IMG/VR virus record: IMGVR_UViG_3300009506_000125
Coordinates: 1 to 33,685 of that record
Reading direction: 5' to 3' (one strand)
Source: a virus
DNA length: 33,685 nt
The position numbers and the translations under genes are program-made. This document shows positions 4,500-11,224 of the stretch, piece by piece. The number at the start of each line of letters is the position of its first letter. Within the stretch, counting starts at the first letter, position 1. The notes under the pieces were generated by a model. That model ran no database searches. It was not told where the DNA came from and worked only from the letters and a program-made list of their open reading frames with translations.

Positions 4500-4673
4500 T
4501 CACTCTTCAGGCGTGCTTGGGGTGAGATCGATAGAGATCCCAGTCTCATGTTCTATTACATCTTCCAGGCTCTCTTCGACAATGTTATCGTCTTTAAGTC
4601 CACACCAATGGTTGATGTAAGCACAACCCCCACAACCAAAACCCAAAATCAGGAGTGCAATTACTATCTTCAT
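4500..4673 (-). CDS. Small predicted lipoprotein/membrane protein (57 aa)
   Basis: I start this gene at the ATG ending at 4673, because AAGGAAG lies seven bases upstream; an in-frame start 20 codons earlier has no ribosome site. The product begins MKIVIALLILGFGCGGCAYI: one basic residue, a short hydrophobic core and closely spaced cysteines that look like a lipobox. The mature part is short and acidic (ESLEDVIEHETGISIDLTP). Last gene before the late terminator. A spanin-type or virion-exit lipoprotein would fit the position, but this is inference. Confidence 0.55.
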   Translation of the reverse strand: MKIVIALLILGFGCGGCAYINHWCGLKDDNIVEESLEDVIEHETGISIDLTPSTPEE

Positions 4674-4705
4674 AACGACTTCCTTATATTTGCTCAACAA
4701 TTTCT

Positions 4706-4813
4706 TTACTGGGGATCTACTTTTCCGTCCCATTGCATCTCATATTGAAGGTTTGTATGAAGATGGCACCCCGTACATGCGAGTGCTAAAAAAGCGAATA
4801 CTAAAATTTTCAT
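4706..4813 (-). CDS. Tiny predicted lipoprotein (35 aa)
   Basis: The frame begins with an ATGA overlap onto the stop of the upstream membrane-protein gene. MKILVFAFLALACTGCHLHT is a compact signal peptide with a lipobox-like LALAC or ACTGC, followed by about 20 polar residues ending GKVDPQ. Very short lipoproteins of this form are typical of outer-membrane spanin subunits (Rz1/gp-o-spanin), which work with an inner-membrane partner; the adjacent single-span protein could be that partner. This is an analogy from layout, not from sequence identity. Confidence 0.5.
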   Translation of the reverse strand: MKILVFAFLALACTGCHLHTNLQYEMQWDGKVDPQ

Positions 4814-4992
4814 GCCCAACCTATGATATCTAAAATAATGAACATGACGAACAATACAACAAATATGCCAAATATGACAAATGCAATCTTGTCATATTCG
4901 CCTTTATCTTTTGACCGATCCGACAACTTGTCTTTTGTCTTCTTCGGTTTGGGCAGCGTCGTAGGCTTGGAGATATCTTTCTTTCTCGGCAT
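4810..4992 (-). CDS. Single-span membrane protein, C-terminal anchor (60 aa)
   Basis: I prefer the internal ATG at 4992 (MPRKKDISKPTTLPKPKKTK at the start); the earlier ATG at 5022 lacks a ribosome site, though AAAAGG before 4992 is also distant. The N-terminal 35 residues are strongly basic and polar, then IAFVIFGIFVVLFVMFIILD is an unmistakable membrane span ending in IGWA. It overlaps the upstream 85-aa gene in a different frame and the downstream lipoprotein by four bases. Position in a late cluster with two lipoproteins suggests a lysis function (holin or inner spanin), unproven. Confidence 0.5.
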   Translation of the reverse strand: MPRKKDISKPTTLPKPKKTKDKLSDRSKDKGEYDKIAFVIFGIFVVLFVMFIILDIIGWA

Positions 4993-5161
4993 CACATACA
5001 GCCTTTTCTTGGCGAATTTCATCTAATTTCGTGCTATCTGCAAAAAGCAAAGCTCTCAAACATTCTTTTTCTGAATATTTGTTGATCGGACAAAATATTT
5101 TATCCAGCCGACTAACGAATTCATCTCTATCATGTACGGGATCAACATTAGGATTAATCAT
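4904..5161 (-). CDS. Hypothetical charged protein (85 aa)
   Basis: AAAGG stands about six bases before the ATG at 5161. The product (MINPNVDPVHDRDEFVSRLD at its start) is mostly helical, with Cys24 and Cys34 (FCPINKYSEKECLRALLF) and a long charged helix DEIRQEKAVCDAEKERYLQA. It follows the last fibre gene with a ten-base gap. Its last 89 bases overlap the membrane-protein gene. In phages of this plan, small proteins following the fibre genes are often fibre chaperones or lysis accessories; no specific assignment is justified. Confidence 0.55.
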   Translation of the reverse strand: MINPNVDPVHDRDEFVSRLDKIFCPINKYSEKECLRALLFADSTKLDEIRQEKAVCDAEKERYLQAYDAAQTEEDKRQVVGSVKR

Positions 5162-5171
5162 TTTTCAACCT

Positions 5172-7058
5172 TTAACTATCTGACATTTTGTATTGTAATG
5201 TTCCATAAATGTTTCGGGAACCGGACGGCATTTCGTCGTTGGTCAAAATATCTCCCGTTTCTCCTCTCCAGGATGTGAGATTTTGTGCTGATATAGCATG
5301 ACCACCAACCCTGGCCGTTATAGAAGTGGAGTTCCAATATGCAGCACCAGCGTAGAAATTATTGCCATTTTGCACAGCAATATAAGGTATCGTTAGAAAG
5401 GAAACAACGGCTCCTGCTCCATCTGTGCCACCATCTCCATCCATGAAGTATTGGATTTCACAGCGAGATCCTGGCAAAATGCGGAATAGATATTCGTTAG
5501 TGCTGAAAACAGGAGCAGTGCCACCATTGTCCTGAATATACGTGCCTGTCGCCGCTCCAAACGCAGCTGTAGGAAAAGTAAACTCTCTAGAATATTGGAA
5601 TTGACCTATCCCATCCTGATCATCTAGCGTTTGTACTGTCCAATCATCTGAAGCACTCATTCTCATACGAAAGGACCCTACCATCAAACATGGATTCGTA
5701 TCGTAGAGAGTTTCATCAATGTTGTCTAATGAGAAAAAGCTGCCTTGAGTATCTGCCACAGCATCGTCAGGAGCACCAATGTTGGCTGTAGCAGGACTTT
5801 GTCTTAAATCGGGTACTCTTGAAATCATAAACTGAATGGCAGATTCGGCATCATTGGTTACCGCATATAAGAAGAAAGGTAAATCTTGTGCATACGCAAC
5901 ACTAGTTGTTAAGCCAAACAAATTGTTGATAATTTCACTAGCGCCAGCGTCGTCAATAAAATTCTGATCAGCAGTGATCGCATATCTCGTAAACGCTCCT
6001 GGAGTGGCTTTAGAAGGCAAAACCACATATGCTGGATTTGTTGCGCTTAGTGTTGCCGTAGCTCCTCTGACGGTAAATGTCCCTCCAGAATAAGTTATAC
6101 CCAGATTTTCGTAGTAAGGTCCTTGATAGCGCAAATTGTTGTTAACACGTGTCGTACCACCATCAAAAGTTACAAAGCCAGTATCTATGCCATAAGCTGT
6201 ACGAGTAGTTACTGTATTCGCTGATCCCGTGTTGCTGTAAGTAACTTTTCCATATACGATAGCTCCTGCTCCAGATATAGGTGCAGCATTTGTTGAATTA
6301 ACAACATTATCATCAAAAAGACATGTATGACCAGCCCCTACTGTTACAGCGGCTGCTGTAGTGGATCCAAAGTGATTCGACAAAAGTGTGCTCTGACCAG
6401 TTCCAGCTAACGCAATGCATGTCGTTGCTGCGTTAGAAAACCTCGTAAACCAGCTATTGATAGATCCTGTTCCAGAAGTCGAAAAAGGTTGGTTAAAATT
6501 GCTTGATTGAAAGTTGATGCTTCCTGCACTACAAGTTGAAACAGCAGCAGTTCCAGACGTCGTTCCATTACAATTGAAATAAAATATCGTTCCCCCTGTC
6601 GTCACATGTATGCCAATAGCATTAGCGGTAGAAATTGAGCATTGCCACAACCTCATTGATCCTGTTGTATTCGTACAATGCAGACCTGACGAATTAGTAC
6701 ATTGCAGTGTACAATCTATTATGTGCAAAACCGTAGAATTAGATCCTGTAATCTCAACAGCATAATCTGAATTGGTTTGCAGTCTAATTCCTTTAATAGA
6801 CGACACCCCAGTGGCAGTCATAGTAATTTTGCCCACAATGTCTACAGCAGAAGTGGACCCATTTCCAAAACCTACCAACTCCACGCCTGCAGGAATAGTA
6901 AAATCTTCTGTATACGAGCCTGGACGTATCGCTATAGTATCCCCTGCACTCGCACTTGCACAGGCAGAAGTAATAGTGCTGTGAGAGCCGTTAGCCAAAG
7001 AGGGAGCTACAATCCATGTTGTTGGTCCATGCCTATTGTCACCTGTATTCTGAGCCAT
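5172..7058 (-). CDS. Tailspike-like protein with parallel beta-helix
   Basis: The 628-aa product opens with a pectate-lyase-like entry: WIVAPSLANGSHSTITSACA, then AGDTIAIRPGSYTEDFTIPA and GVELVGFGNG, which is the usual cap and first turns of a right-handed beta-helix. Repeating short strands with Thr/Ser/Asn turns follow to about residue 300. The C-terminal half (about 300-628) looks like a beta-sandwich or trimerisation domain, including FRILPGSRCEIQYFMDGDGG. P22-type tailspikes bind and often cleave surface glycans; I cannot identify catalytic acids here. It is the last large gene of the fibre cluster, with AGGT before the ATG. Confidence 0.75.
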   Translation of the reverse strand: MAQNTGDNRHGPTTWIVAPSLANGSHSTITSACASASAGDTIAIRPGSYTEDFTIPAGVELVGFGNGSTSAVDIVGKITMTATGVSSIKGIRLQTNSDYAVEITGSNSTVLHIIDCTLQCTNSSGLHCTNTTGSMRLWQCSISTANAIGIHVTTGGTIFYFNCNGTTSGTAAVSTCSAGSINFQSSNFNQPFSTSGTGSINSWFTRFSNAATTCIALAGTGQSTLLSNHFGSTTAAAVTVGAGHTCLFDDNVVNSTNAAPISGAGAIVYGKVTYSNTGSANTVTTRTAYGIDTGFVTFDGGTTRVNNNLRYQGPYYENLGITYSGGTFTVRGATATLSATNPAYVVLPSKATPGAFTRYAITADQNFIDDAGASEIINNLFGLTTSVAYAQDLPFFLYAVTNDAESAIQFMISRVPDLRQSPATANIGAPDDAVADTQGSFFSLDNIDETLYDTNPCLMVGSFRMRMSASDDWTVQTLDDQDGIGQFQYSREFTFPTAAFGAATGTYIQDNGGTAPVFSTNEYLFRILPGSRCEIQYFMDGDGGTDGAGAVVSFLTIPYIAVQNGNNFYAGAAYWNSTSITARVGGHAISAQNLTSWRGETGDILTNDEMPSGSRNIYGTLQYKMSDS

Positions 7059-7065
7059 ATTTTAC

Positions 7066-7995
7066 CTATGTATGTAAACCTTGAATATATAGTTGTACTG
7101 ATGCTCCTGCTTGTAGTGTAAAATCACTCCAATTATAACTTGCCGATAAAGCTCCAATGCCAACTGCATCTTTATATATACTAGAAAGCAAATTGGACGA
7201 TGCTGTAGAAAATATATTCTTTGATGCCAATGTGCTAAAACCGCTACATGCAACAGCACCCCCGTTTTCATCACATACAAAGGCTAACCAGTAATTTGTT
7301 GTAGGCGTTAATACATCAGTTGCAGTGACTGATGCCATTGTACTTCCTGCTGTAGTTCCAACCGTACCCCAATCGGTTACAAGAGCAAAACTGCCATCTG
7401 AAGGATCTTGGGTATAAAGGCCCATTCTTGCCGATGAGCCTGCTACTGCTGAAGTAATATAAACTCCAACTTTGCTTAATGTGATCTGATTGCTAATGCA
7501 GATGGGTATTAATTCTAATCGATCATCTGTTACACTATAAGTTGTCTGGTTTGAAGGGCGCAAACTGAACCATATATTTGTCGCTGTAAAAAGCATGTTA
7601 GTTCCAACTCCACCACCACCAGCAGCAGTTTGAAACGTCGGCAATGCTCCTGCCCCATTGCTAGTTAATACGTCACCTGATGATCCCAAGCCGGCCAAAG
7701 ACTGGATAGCTCCTGTGGCAGTGGTGCCTCCACAAAGCACAGCGTAAGCGGTATTTGTCGTGACCCCAGTTCCTCCACCAGCAACTACCGCCGTTCCAAA
7801 GGCCGGGTTAGCGCTAGAGCCTTGGGAAATTAACGGAACCCCAGATGTGGCTGAAGGTGCTACATTTGCGATACCGTTATTTGTATCACCGACTAACACA
7901 TCATATTGTGTTGTTGTCTCTGCTGAAAATGAGCCAGCACCATCATAAACCGGAATGCCAGAAGTTGTTATATTTAATGCGTTATTTGTAGCCAC
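7066..7995 (-). CDS. Tail fibre-like protein (309 aa)
   Basis: The N-terminal 125 residues are Gly/Ala/Thr-rich and low in charge (GIPVYDGAGSFSAETTTQYD, GTAVVAGGGTGVTTNTAYAV, SLAGLGSSGDVLTSNGAGAL), a repeated-turn stalk of the kind found in phage fibres. From about residue 135 a globular beta domain follows (LSKVGVYITSAVAGSSARMG, PTTNYWLAFVCDENGG), plausibly a receptor-binding head. AAGGGAG lies directly before the ATG. It is one of five consecutive fibre-like genes and may assemble with them; which one contacts the host cannot be read from sequence. Confidence 0.65.
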   Translation of the reverse strand: MATNNALNITTSGIPVYDGAGSFSAETTTQYDVLVGDTNNGIANVAPSATSGVPLISQGSSANPAFGTAVVAGGGTGVTTNTAYAVLCGGTTATGAIQSLAGLGSSGDVLTSNGAGALPTFQTAAGGGGVGTNMLFTATNIWFSLRPSNQTTYSVTDDRLELIPICISNQITLSKVGVYITSAVAGSSARMGLYTQDPSDGSFALVTDWGTVGTTAGSTMASVTATDVLTPTTNYWLAFVCDENGGAVACSGFSTLASKNIFSTASSNLLSSIYKDAVGIGALSASYNWSDFTLQAGASVQLYIQGLHT

Positions 7996-8004
7996 ATTTC
8001 TCCC

Positions 8005-8976
8005 TTATGCTAGTGTCCATGATCCTGTAGAGGAGATCGCCCACCAATCATCCGTGGCTGATTGATAAATCAAGGCAAGTGCATCTCCAGCGGCAGTGGA
8101 GGTAAAAGTTCCACCAGCCGTGGTTGATGAACTACCCAGATGTCCTACTTGCGTTCCAGCACATGTCACAGCTAAAGCACCAGCCGTAGTTGCAATAAAT
8201 TCGCAGCGATCCCCTTGACTCGGAGCTGCGGGAAGCGTCAAAGCAATTGCAGCAGTAGCAAATGACCCTGTATTAACAGCTACGCTTGTAGGCGCTGCAT
8301 GATCTGTATAGGCCACCGCATCTATCGTAAGCGTAGAACCTGCTCCAGAGGTAACGACACCAGCACCACCCAGTATGTTCCAGTTTCCACCAGTTGGAGA
8401 AAGCGCCCCACCAGTATCACCAGTAATCGTCTTACCAACAGTCGTTCCACCAGCTACGACAATATCAAGAGTTCCGGCTCCGCCAGTGATCGTGATCGAA
8501 CTATCAGCCGATGTTAGCGTTGCTGCTACAGGTGCTGCACCAGTGCTTCCTATTATGAGCTGGCCATTGGTTAAAGGCCCCAGCTCCGCCATATCCACAT
8601 TGTTTCCAGAACCATATAGAAAGGTATAGGCAGTTGCATCTAAACCAAAATCTAGCGTATTGGCCGTCGTACCGTCCGTGAAAACATGTGTTCCGGTTAA
8701 AGTGATCTGTCCAGTAGCATTTGGCGATACAGGTCCCGCAATATCTGTAACAAAAGTCTCAACAGGATCCCCTCCGCCAGCCGTATTAATCGTGATATTA
8801 GGATCACTATAACTTACAGTAAGAGTGGAAGAAGTAATCTGGCCAATTTTTATGGCCGGTGATCCGCCAGATCCTATTGCTAACTGACCACTAGAACTAA
8901 ATTGCCCTGAAGGTGGATCAATACCTCGAAAGTCCAGATTGTCGCACCAACAGACGTCGTTGTCAAAACCAGCCAT
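8005..8976 (-). CDS. Tail fibre-like protein (323 aa)
   Basis: The protein starts MAGFDNDVCWCDNLDFRGID and is then dominated by Gly/Thr/Ser/Ala turns: SGQLAIGSGGSPAIKIGQIT, TGQITLTGTHVFTDGTTANT, GQLIIGSTGAAPVAATLTSA, GTLDIVVAGGTTVGKTITGD. Such strings occur in fibre stalks built from short beta strands. The end (GDALALIYQSATDDWWAISS) resembles a compact C-terminal beta domain. AAGGAT lies before the ATG. It shares its style with the 309-aa protein downstream and the 963-aa protein upstream, suggesting a common origin of fibre segments. Confidence 0.65.
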   Translation of the reverse strand: MAGFDNDVCWCDNLDFRGIDPPSGQFSSSGQLAIGSGGSPAIKIGQITSSTLTVSYSDPNITINTAGGGDPVETFVTDIAGPVSPNATGQITLTGTHVFTDGTTANTLDFGLDATAYTFLYGSGNNVDMAELGPLTNGQLIIGSTGAAPVAATLTSADSSITITGGAGTLDIVVAGGTTVGKTITGDTGGALSPTGGNWNILGGAGVVTSGAGSTLTIDAVAYTDHAAPTSVAVNTGSFATAAIALTLPAAPSQGDRCEFIATTAGALAVTCAGTQVGHLGSSSTTAGGTFTSTAAGDALALIYQSATDDWWAISSTGSWTLA

Positions 8977-8985
8977 ATTTTATCC

Positions 8986-9546
8986 TTAACTTGTAAATAC
9001 ATAATATCCAACAGCAGACCAATTCAGAGGATCTATGCCAGCCACCCCTGTCACTCGAACCACTGCGTTATTTCCCGAAGCCACAGCGAGAGCGTTCGCA
9101 CCCGCAAGTGCGGCTTGTTCATGGTTTATTCGATCTGTGTTATCTATCAAAGTTGCAGTTGCACCATCAGTAATAAATCCAAAAAACAAACGATACGATG
9201 CTCCAGCAGGCGTCGCACTGTCAAATGCCGATACTGTCGCTTCAAACGTATACACACCAGGAGTGGCACCAAGGGCGAACGTTATAATATCAGCAGTCAC
9301 CGCACCAGATGTTGTTGTTGTTCCTTGGACCCTATTTGTAAGTTGAATTTCTAAGTCATTAGCCGCGCCACCCTCTGTTGCTGCCGCTCCACCTCTAGTC
9401 TGTATTCCATTCGCATTGTTATCAGTACTATCAACAGCTTTAACATCTAAAACATTAGCTACCGGTACGGCTGTTCCGGAATCAGTCGTGTATGATGTCG
9501 CCACACTAGGGGTAGACGCTACTGAAAGATGACCAGCTTGTGACAT
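8986..9546 (-). CDS. Probable tail fibre/decoration protein (186 aa)
   Basis: The product begins MSQAGHLSVASTPSVATSYT and keeps a low-charge beta-rich composition. A central globular part (ITFALGATPGVYTFEATVSA, SYRLFFGFITDGATATLIDN) looks like a beta sandwich. It starts with a TAATG overlap on the preceding 108-aa gene, with GAGGT upstream, so the pair is coupled. I do not recognise a named family; position between fibre genes suggests a virion component. Confidence 0.6.
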   Translation of the reverse strand: MSQAGHLSVASTPSVATSYTTDSGTAVPVANVLDVKAVDSTDNNANGIQTRGGAAATEGGAANDLEIQLTNRVQGTTTTSGAVTADIITFALGATPGVYTFEATVSAFDSATPAGASYRLFFGFITDGATATLIDNTDRINHEQAALAGANALAVASGNNAVVRVTGVAGIDPLNWSAVGYYVFTS

Positions 9547-9872
9547 TATGGTACCTCGCTAATAATTACTAGATAAACATCTCCTGTTCCAGCCGCCGCA
9601 CCTTTGATATAAAATTGCGTACCTACAGGAAACACAAAATCATAAAACCTTCCTGCATTTGTCCTTAAATCATACAAAAAAAACGAATCCGATGGACAAA
9701 AATCATGATCCGTAGACCCATCAATCGAAACATCAATATCCGTGTCGCTGTTATTTACAATTTTAACCAAAACAGCAGGAGAGCTCAAAGAGCTCCCCAA
9801 TGTTTGATATGTATTGTCAAATGTTGAAGCGTCGCGGGTCCCTCTTGTCAAATACTCCGCTTTTCTAGTCAT
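9546..9872 (-). CDS. Small virion-associated protein (108 aa)
   Basis: MTRKAEYLTRGTRDASTFDN begins the product, followed by a compact beta-rich fold (AVLVKIVNNSDTDIDVSIDG, FYDFVFPVGTQFYIKG, GDVYLVIISEVP) typical of a small jelly-roll or adaptor domain in tail regions. Similar small proteins accompany fibre genes in many podoviruses. AGAGGAAAAAG precedes the ATG, and both ends overlap neighbours (four bases upstream, one base downstream), so it belongs to a tightly coupled translational string. Function unassigned. Confidence 0.6.
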   Translation of the reverse strand: MTRKAEYLTRGTRDASTFDNTYQTLGSSLSSPAVLVKIVNNSDTDIDVSIDGSTDHDFCPSDSFFLYDLRTNAGRFYDFVFPVGTQFYIKGAAAGTGDVYLVIISEVP

Positions 9873-10123
9873 TCTTTTTCCTCTTCTTGAACTTCTTCAC
9901 ACTCATCTTTACAACTTTCATCTTTATTTAACACTTTCAAATTTTCCTCTTCTTGCTTTTTAGCCTCTTCTTCCTGCTTTAGCAATTGTTGGAATGCCCA
10001 ATTCTTCTGTTGTACTGCAAATTCATAAAATTGCGGTAAACTCATAGTTGAATCACAAAACGTCCATGCTTTCTTTCCGTCAATCTCGTATTCCCATCTT
10101 GATGTTGCGTGTGTTGGTTCCAT
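9869..10123 (-). CDS. Small acidic-tailed hypothetical protein (84 aa)
   Basis: The N-terminal half (WEYEIDGKKAWTFCDSTMSL, PQFYEFAVQQKNWAFQQLLK) looks folded. The C-terminal half is a Glu/Lys run with three cysteines (EEAKKQEEENLKVL, SCKDECEEVQEEEKE) likely to form a charged helix. AAGGAG lies seven bases before the ATG. Placed at the head of the fibre cluster after the HNH gene, it could be an assembly chaperone, but this is only positional. Confidence 0.55.
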   Translation of the reverse strand: MEPTHATSRWEYEIDGKKAWTFCDSTMSLPQFYEFAVQQKNWAFQQLLKQEEEAKKQEEENLKVLNKDESCKDECEEVQEEEKE

Positions 10124-10230
10124 GTCTATTCTCCTTTTTTTTGGTTACAAAAACTTATAATTTTTATAACAGAAATCGTTGATTTGCTGACATGGAATTT
10201 TTTAGAAACGTTAACAGTGTTGCTCATTAC

Positions 10231-10246
10231 TACAAAATATTTTGTA
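10231..10246. promoter_or_regulatory. Perfect 16-bp palindrome, candidate operator
   Basis: TACAAAATATTTTGTA is exactly self-complementary. It lies in the 135-base gap between the HNH gene and the 84-aa gene, about 110 bases before the latter's start. It could bind a dimeric regulator or act as a small RNA hairpin. A possible extended -10 (TG then TATAAA, minus strand) lies nearer the gene. Confidence 0.4.
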
Positions 10247-10258
10247 TGGATTTTCGTG

Positions 10259-11107
10259 TCAAGAATCTATTTGCTTCGCTTCGTCTGGCCACGGAACGTG
10301 CGACCAGCTTTTGCCATGTTTGATAGAATATACATGAGTTCTACTCAAACCAAATTCTATTGCTAAATTTGCCCCAACCTCACCAGAAATCAATCTTCTT
10401 TTTATCTCTATTACCTGATTCTCCGTTAGCTTGGAATTCCAGTTTTTTTCACCAATAGTCATATCTCTACCATCTTTCTTGCGATCATTCGCATTTTCCT
10501 TTGCATCGCCAATTTTCAGATGATCGGGACAACAACATGCAGGATTTCCACCACCAGGGCATTTATGAAGGACAAATGCTTTTTTTGGTATTGGCTCATT
10601 GAAAACTGAGTAAGAAAGACGATGGGATGTCCATTGCCGTCCGTTTATCTTGCATTTACCATATCCAGCTCTATTTAATCCGTTTTGCCAGATCCAGCAC
10701 CCGTTTTCGTTTATTTTTACATTTTCTCTAATATGATTTTGGATTTCACGTATCGTTTTTTTCTTGGCTGTTCCTTTTCCAAAACAGTGCCTACAATATC
10801 CTGTTCTTTTTTTGGAAGCATTCATTACCACAATTCTTTCGGCTTTACAGATTGGACAAATAATTTTTTTACCCTTAAATCTTAGTCCTGATTTTGAGAT
10901 ATAGATTTCGTCTTCGTTGGTTAAGATATATCCTTCTCTTGCATAATTTCTGCAGGACACGCAATAGCCCTTATGTGTTTTAAAATCTCGTTTGTCTATC
11001 TCCAAAATCTTCTTACAGCGCCTGCATTCTATACGAATGTATTTTCTTTTTTTTGGATCTTTGGGGCTTTTTTTTGTAACTTCTTTGTAAAATTCTTCGT
11101 AAAGCAT
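10259..11107 (-). CDS. HNH homing-type endonuclease with two zinc ribbons
   Basis: The 282-aa product has, in order, a zinc ribbon (C28, C31, C49, C52), a second ribbon (C84, C87, C105, C108), an HNH core (about 136-205: CWIWQNGLNRAGYGKCKING, SHRLSY, HKCPGGGNPACCCPDHLKIG) and a C-terminal helix-turn-helix (about 225-270: LTENQVIEIKRRLISGEVGA, FGLSRTHVYSIKHGKSW). This is a free-standing HNH endonuclease of the kind that spreads between phages by cutting sites in relatives. It is followed by a normal fibre-cluster gene and lacks a clear ribosome site. A terminator of the upstream fibre gene (11167-11195) sits just before it, so it may depend on its own weak promoter. Confidence 0.88.
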   Translation of the reverse strand: MLYEEFYKEVTKKSPKDPKKRKYIRIECRRCKKILEIDKRDFKTHKGYCVSCRNYAREGYILTNEDEIYISKSGLRFKGKKIICPICKAERIVVMNASKKRTGYCRHCFGKGTAKKKTIREIQNHIRENVKINENGCWIWQNGLNRAGYGKCKINGRQWTSHRLSYSVFNEPIPKKAFVLHKCPGGGNPACCCPDHLKIGDAKENANDRKKDGRDMTIGEKNWNSKLTENQVIEIKRRLISGEVGANLAIEFGLSRTHVYSIKHGKSWSHVPWPDEAKQIDS

Positions 11108-11166
11108 AGGTGTTTCATTGTGATACGTTCTTTGTTATCATATCGAAACCACCTATTTTAAACTAT

Positions 11167-11195
11167 AAAAAAAAGCCTCCGGATTATCCGGAGGC
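11167..11195 (-). terminator. Strong rho-independent terminator after the 963-aa fibre gene
   Basis: A nine-bp stem, GCCTCCGGA (11175-11183) with TCCGGAGGC (11187-11195), three-base loop, followed on the minus strand by eight T. It would reduce read-through into the HNH gene and the distal fibre cluster, implying either leaky termination or a separate promoter downstream. Confidence 0.85.
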
Positions 11196-11224
11196 CATGT
11201 TTTGCCAATATAAATGGCTTCAGA

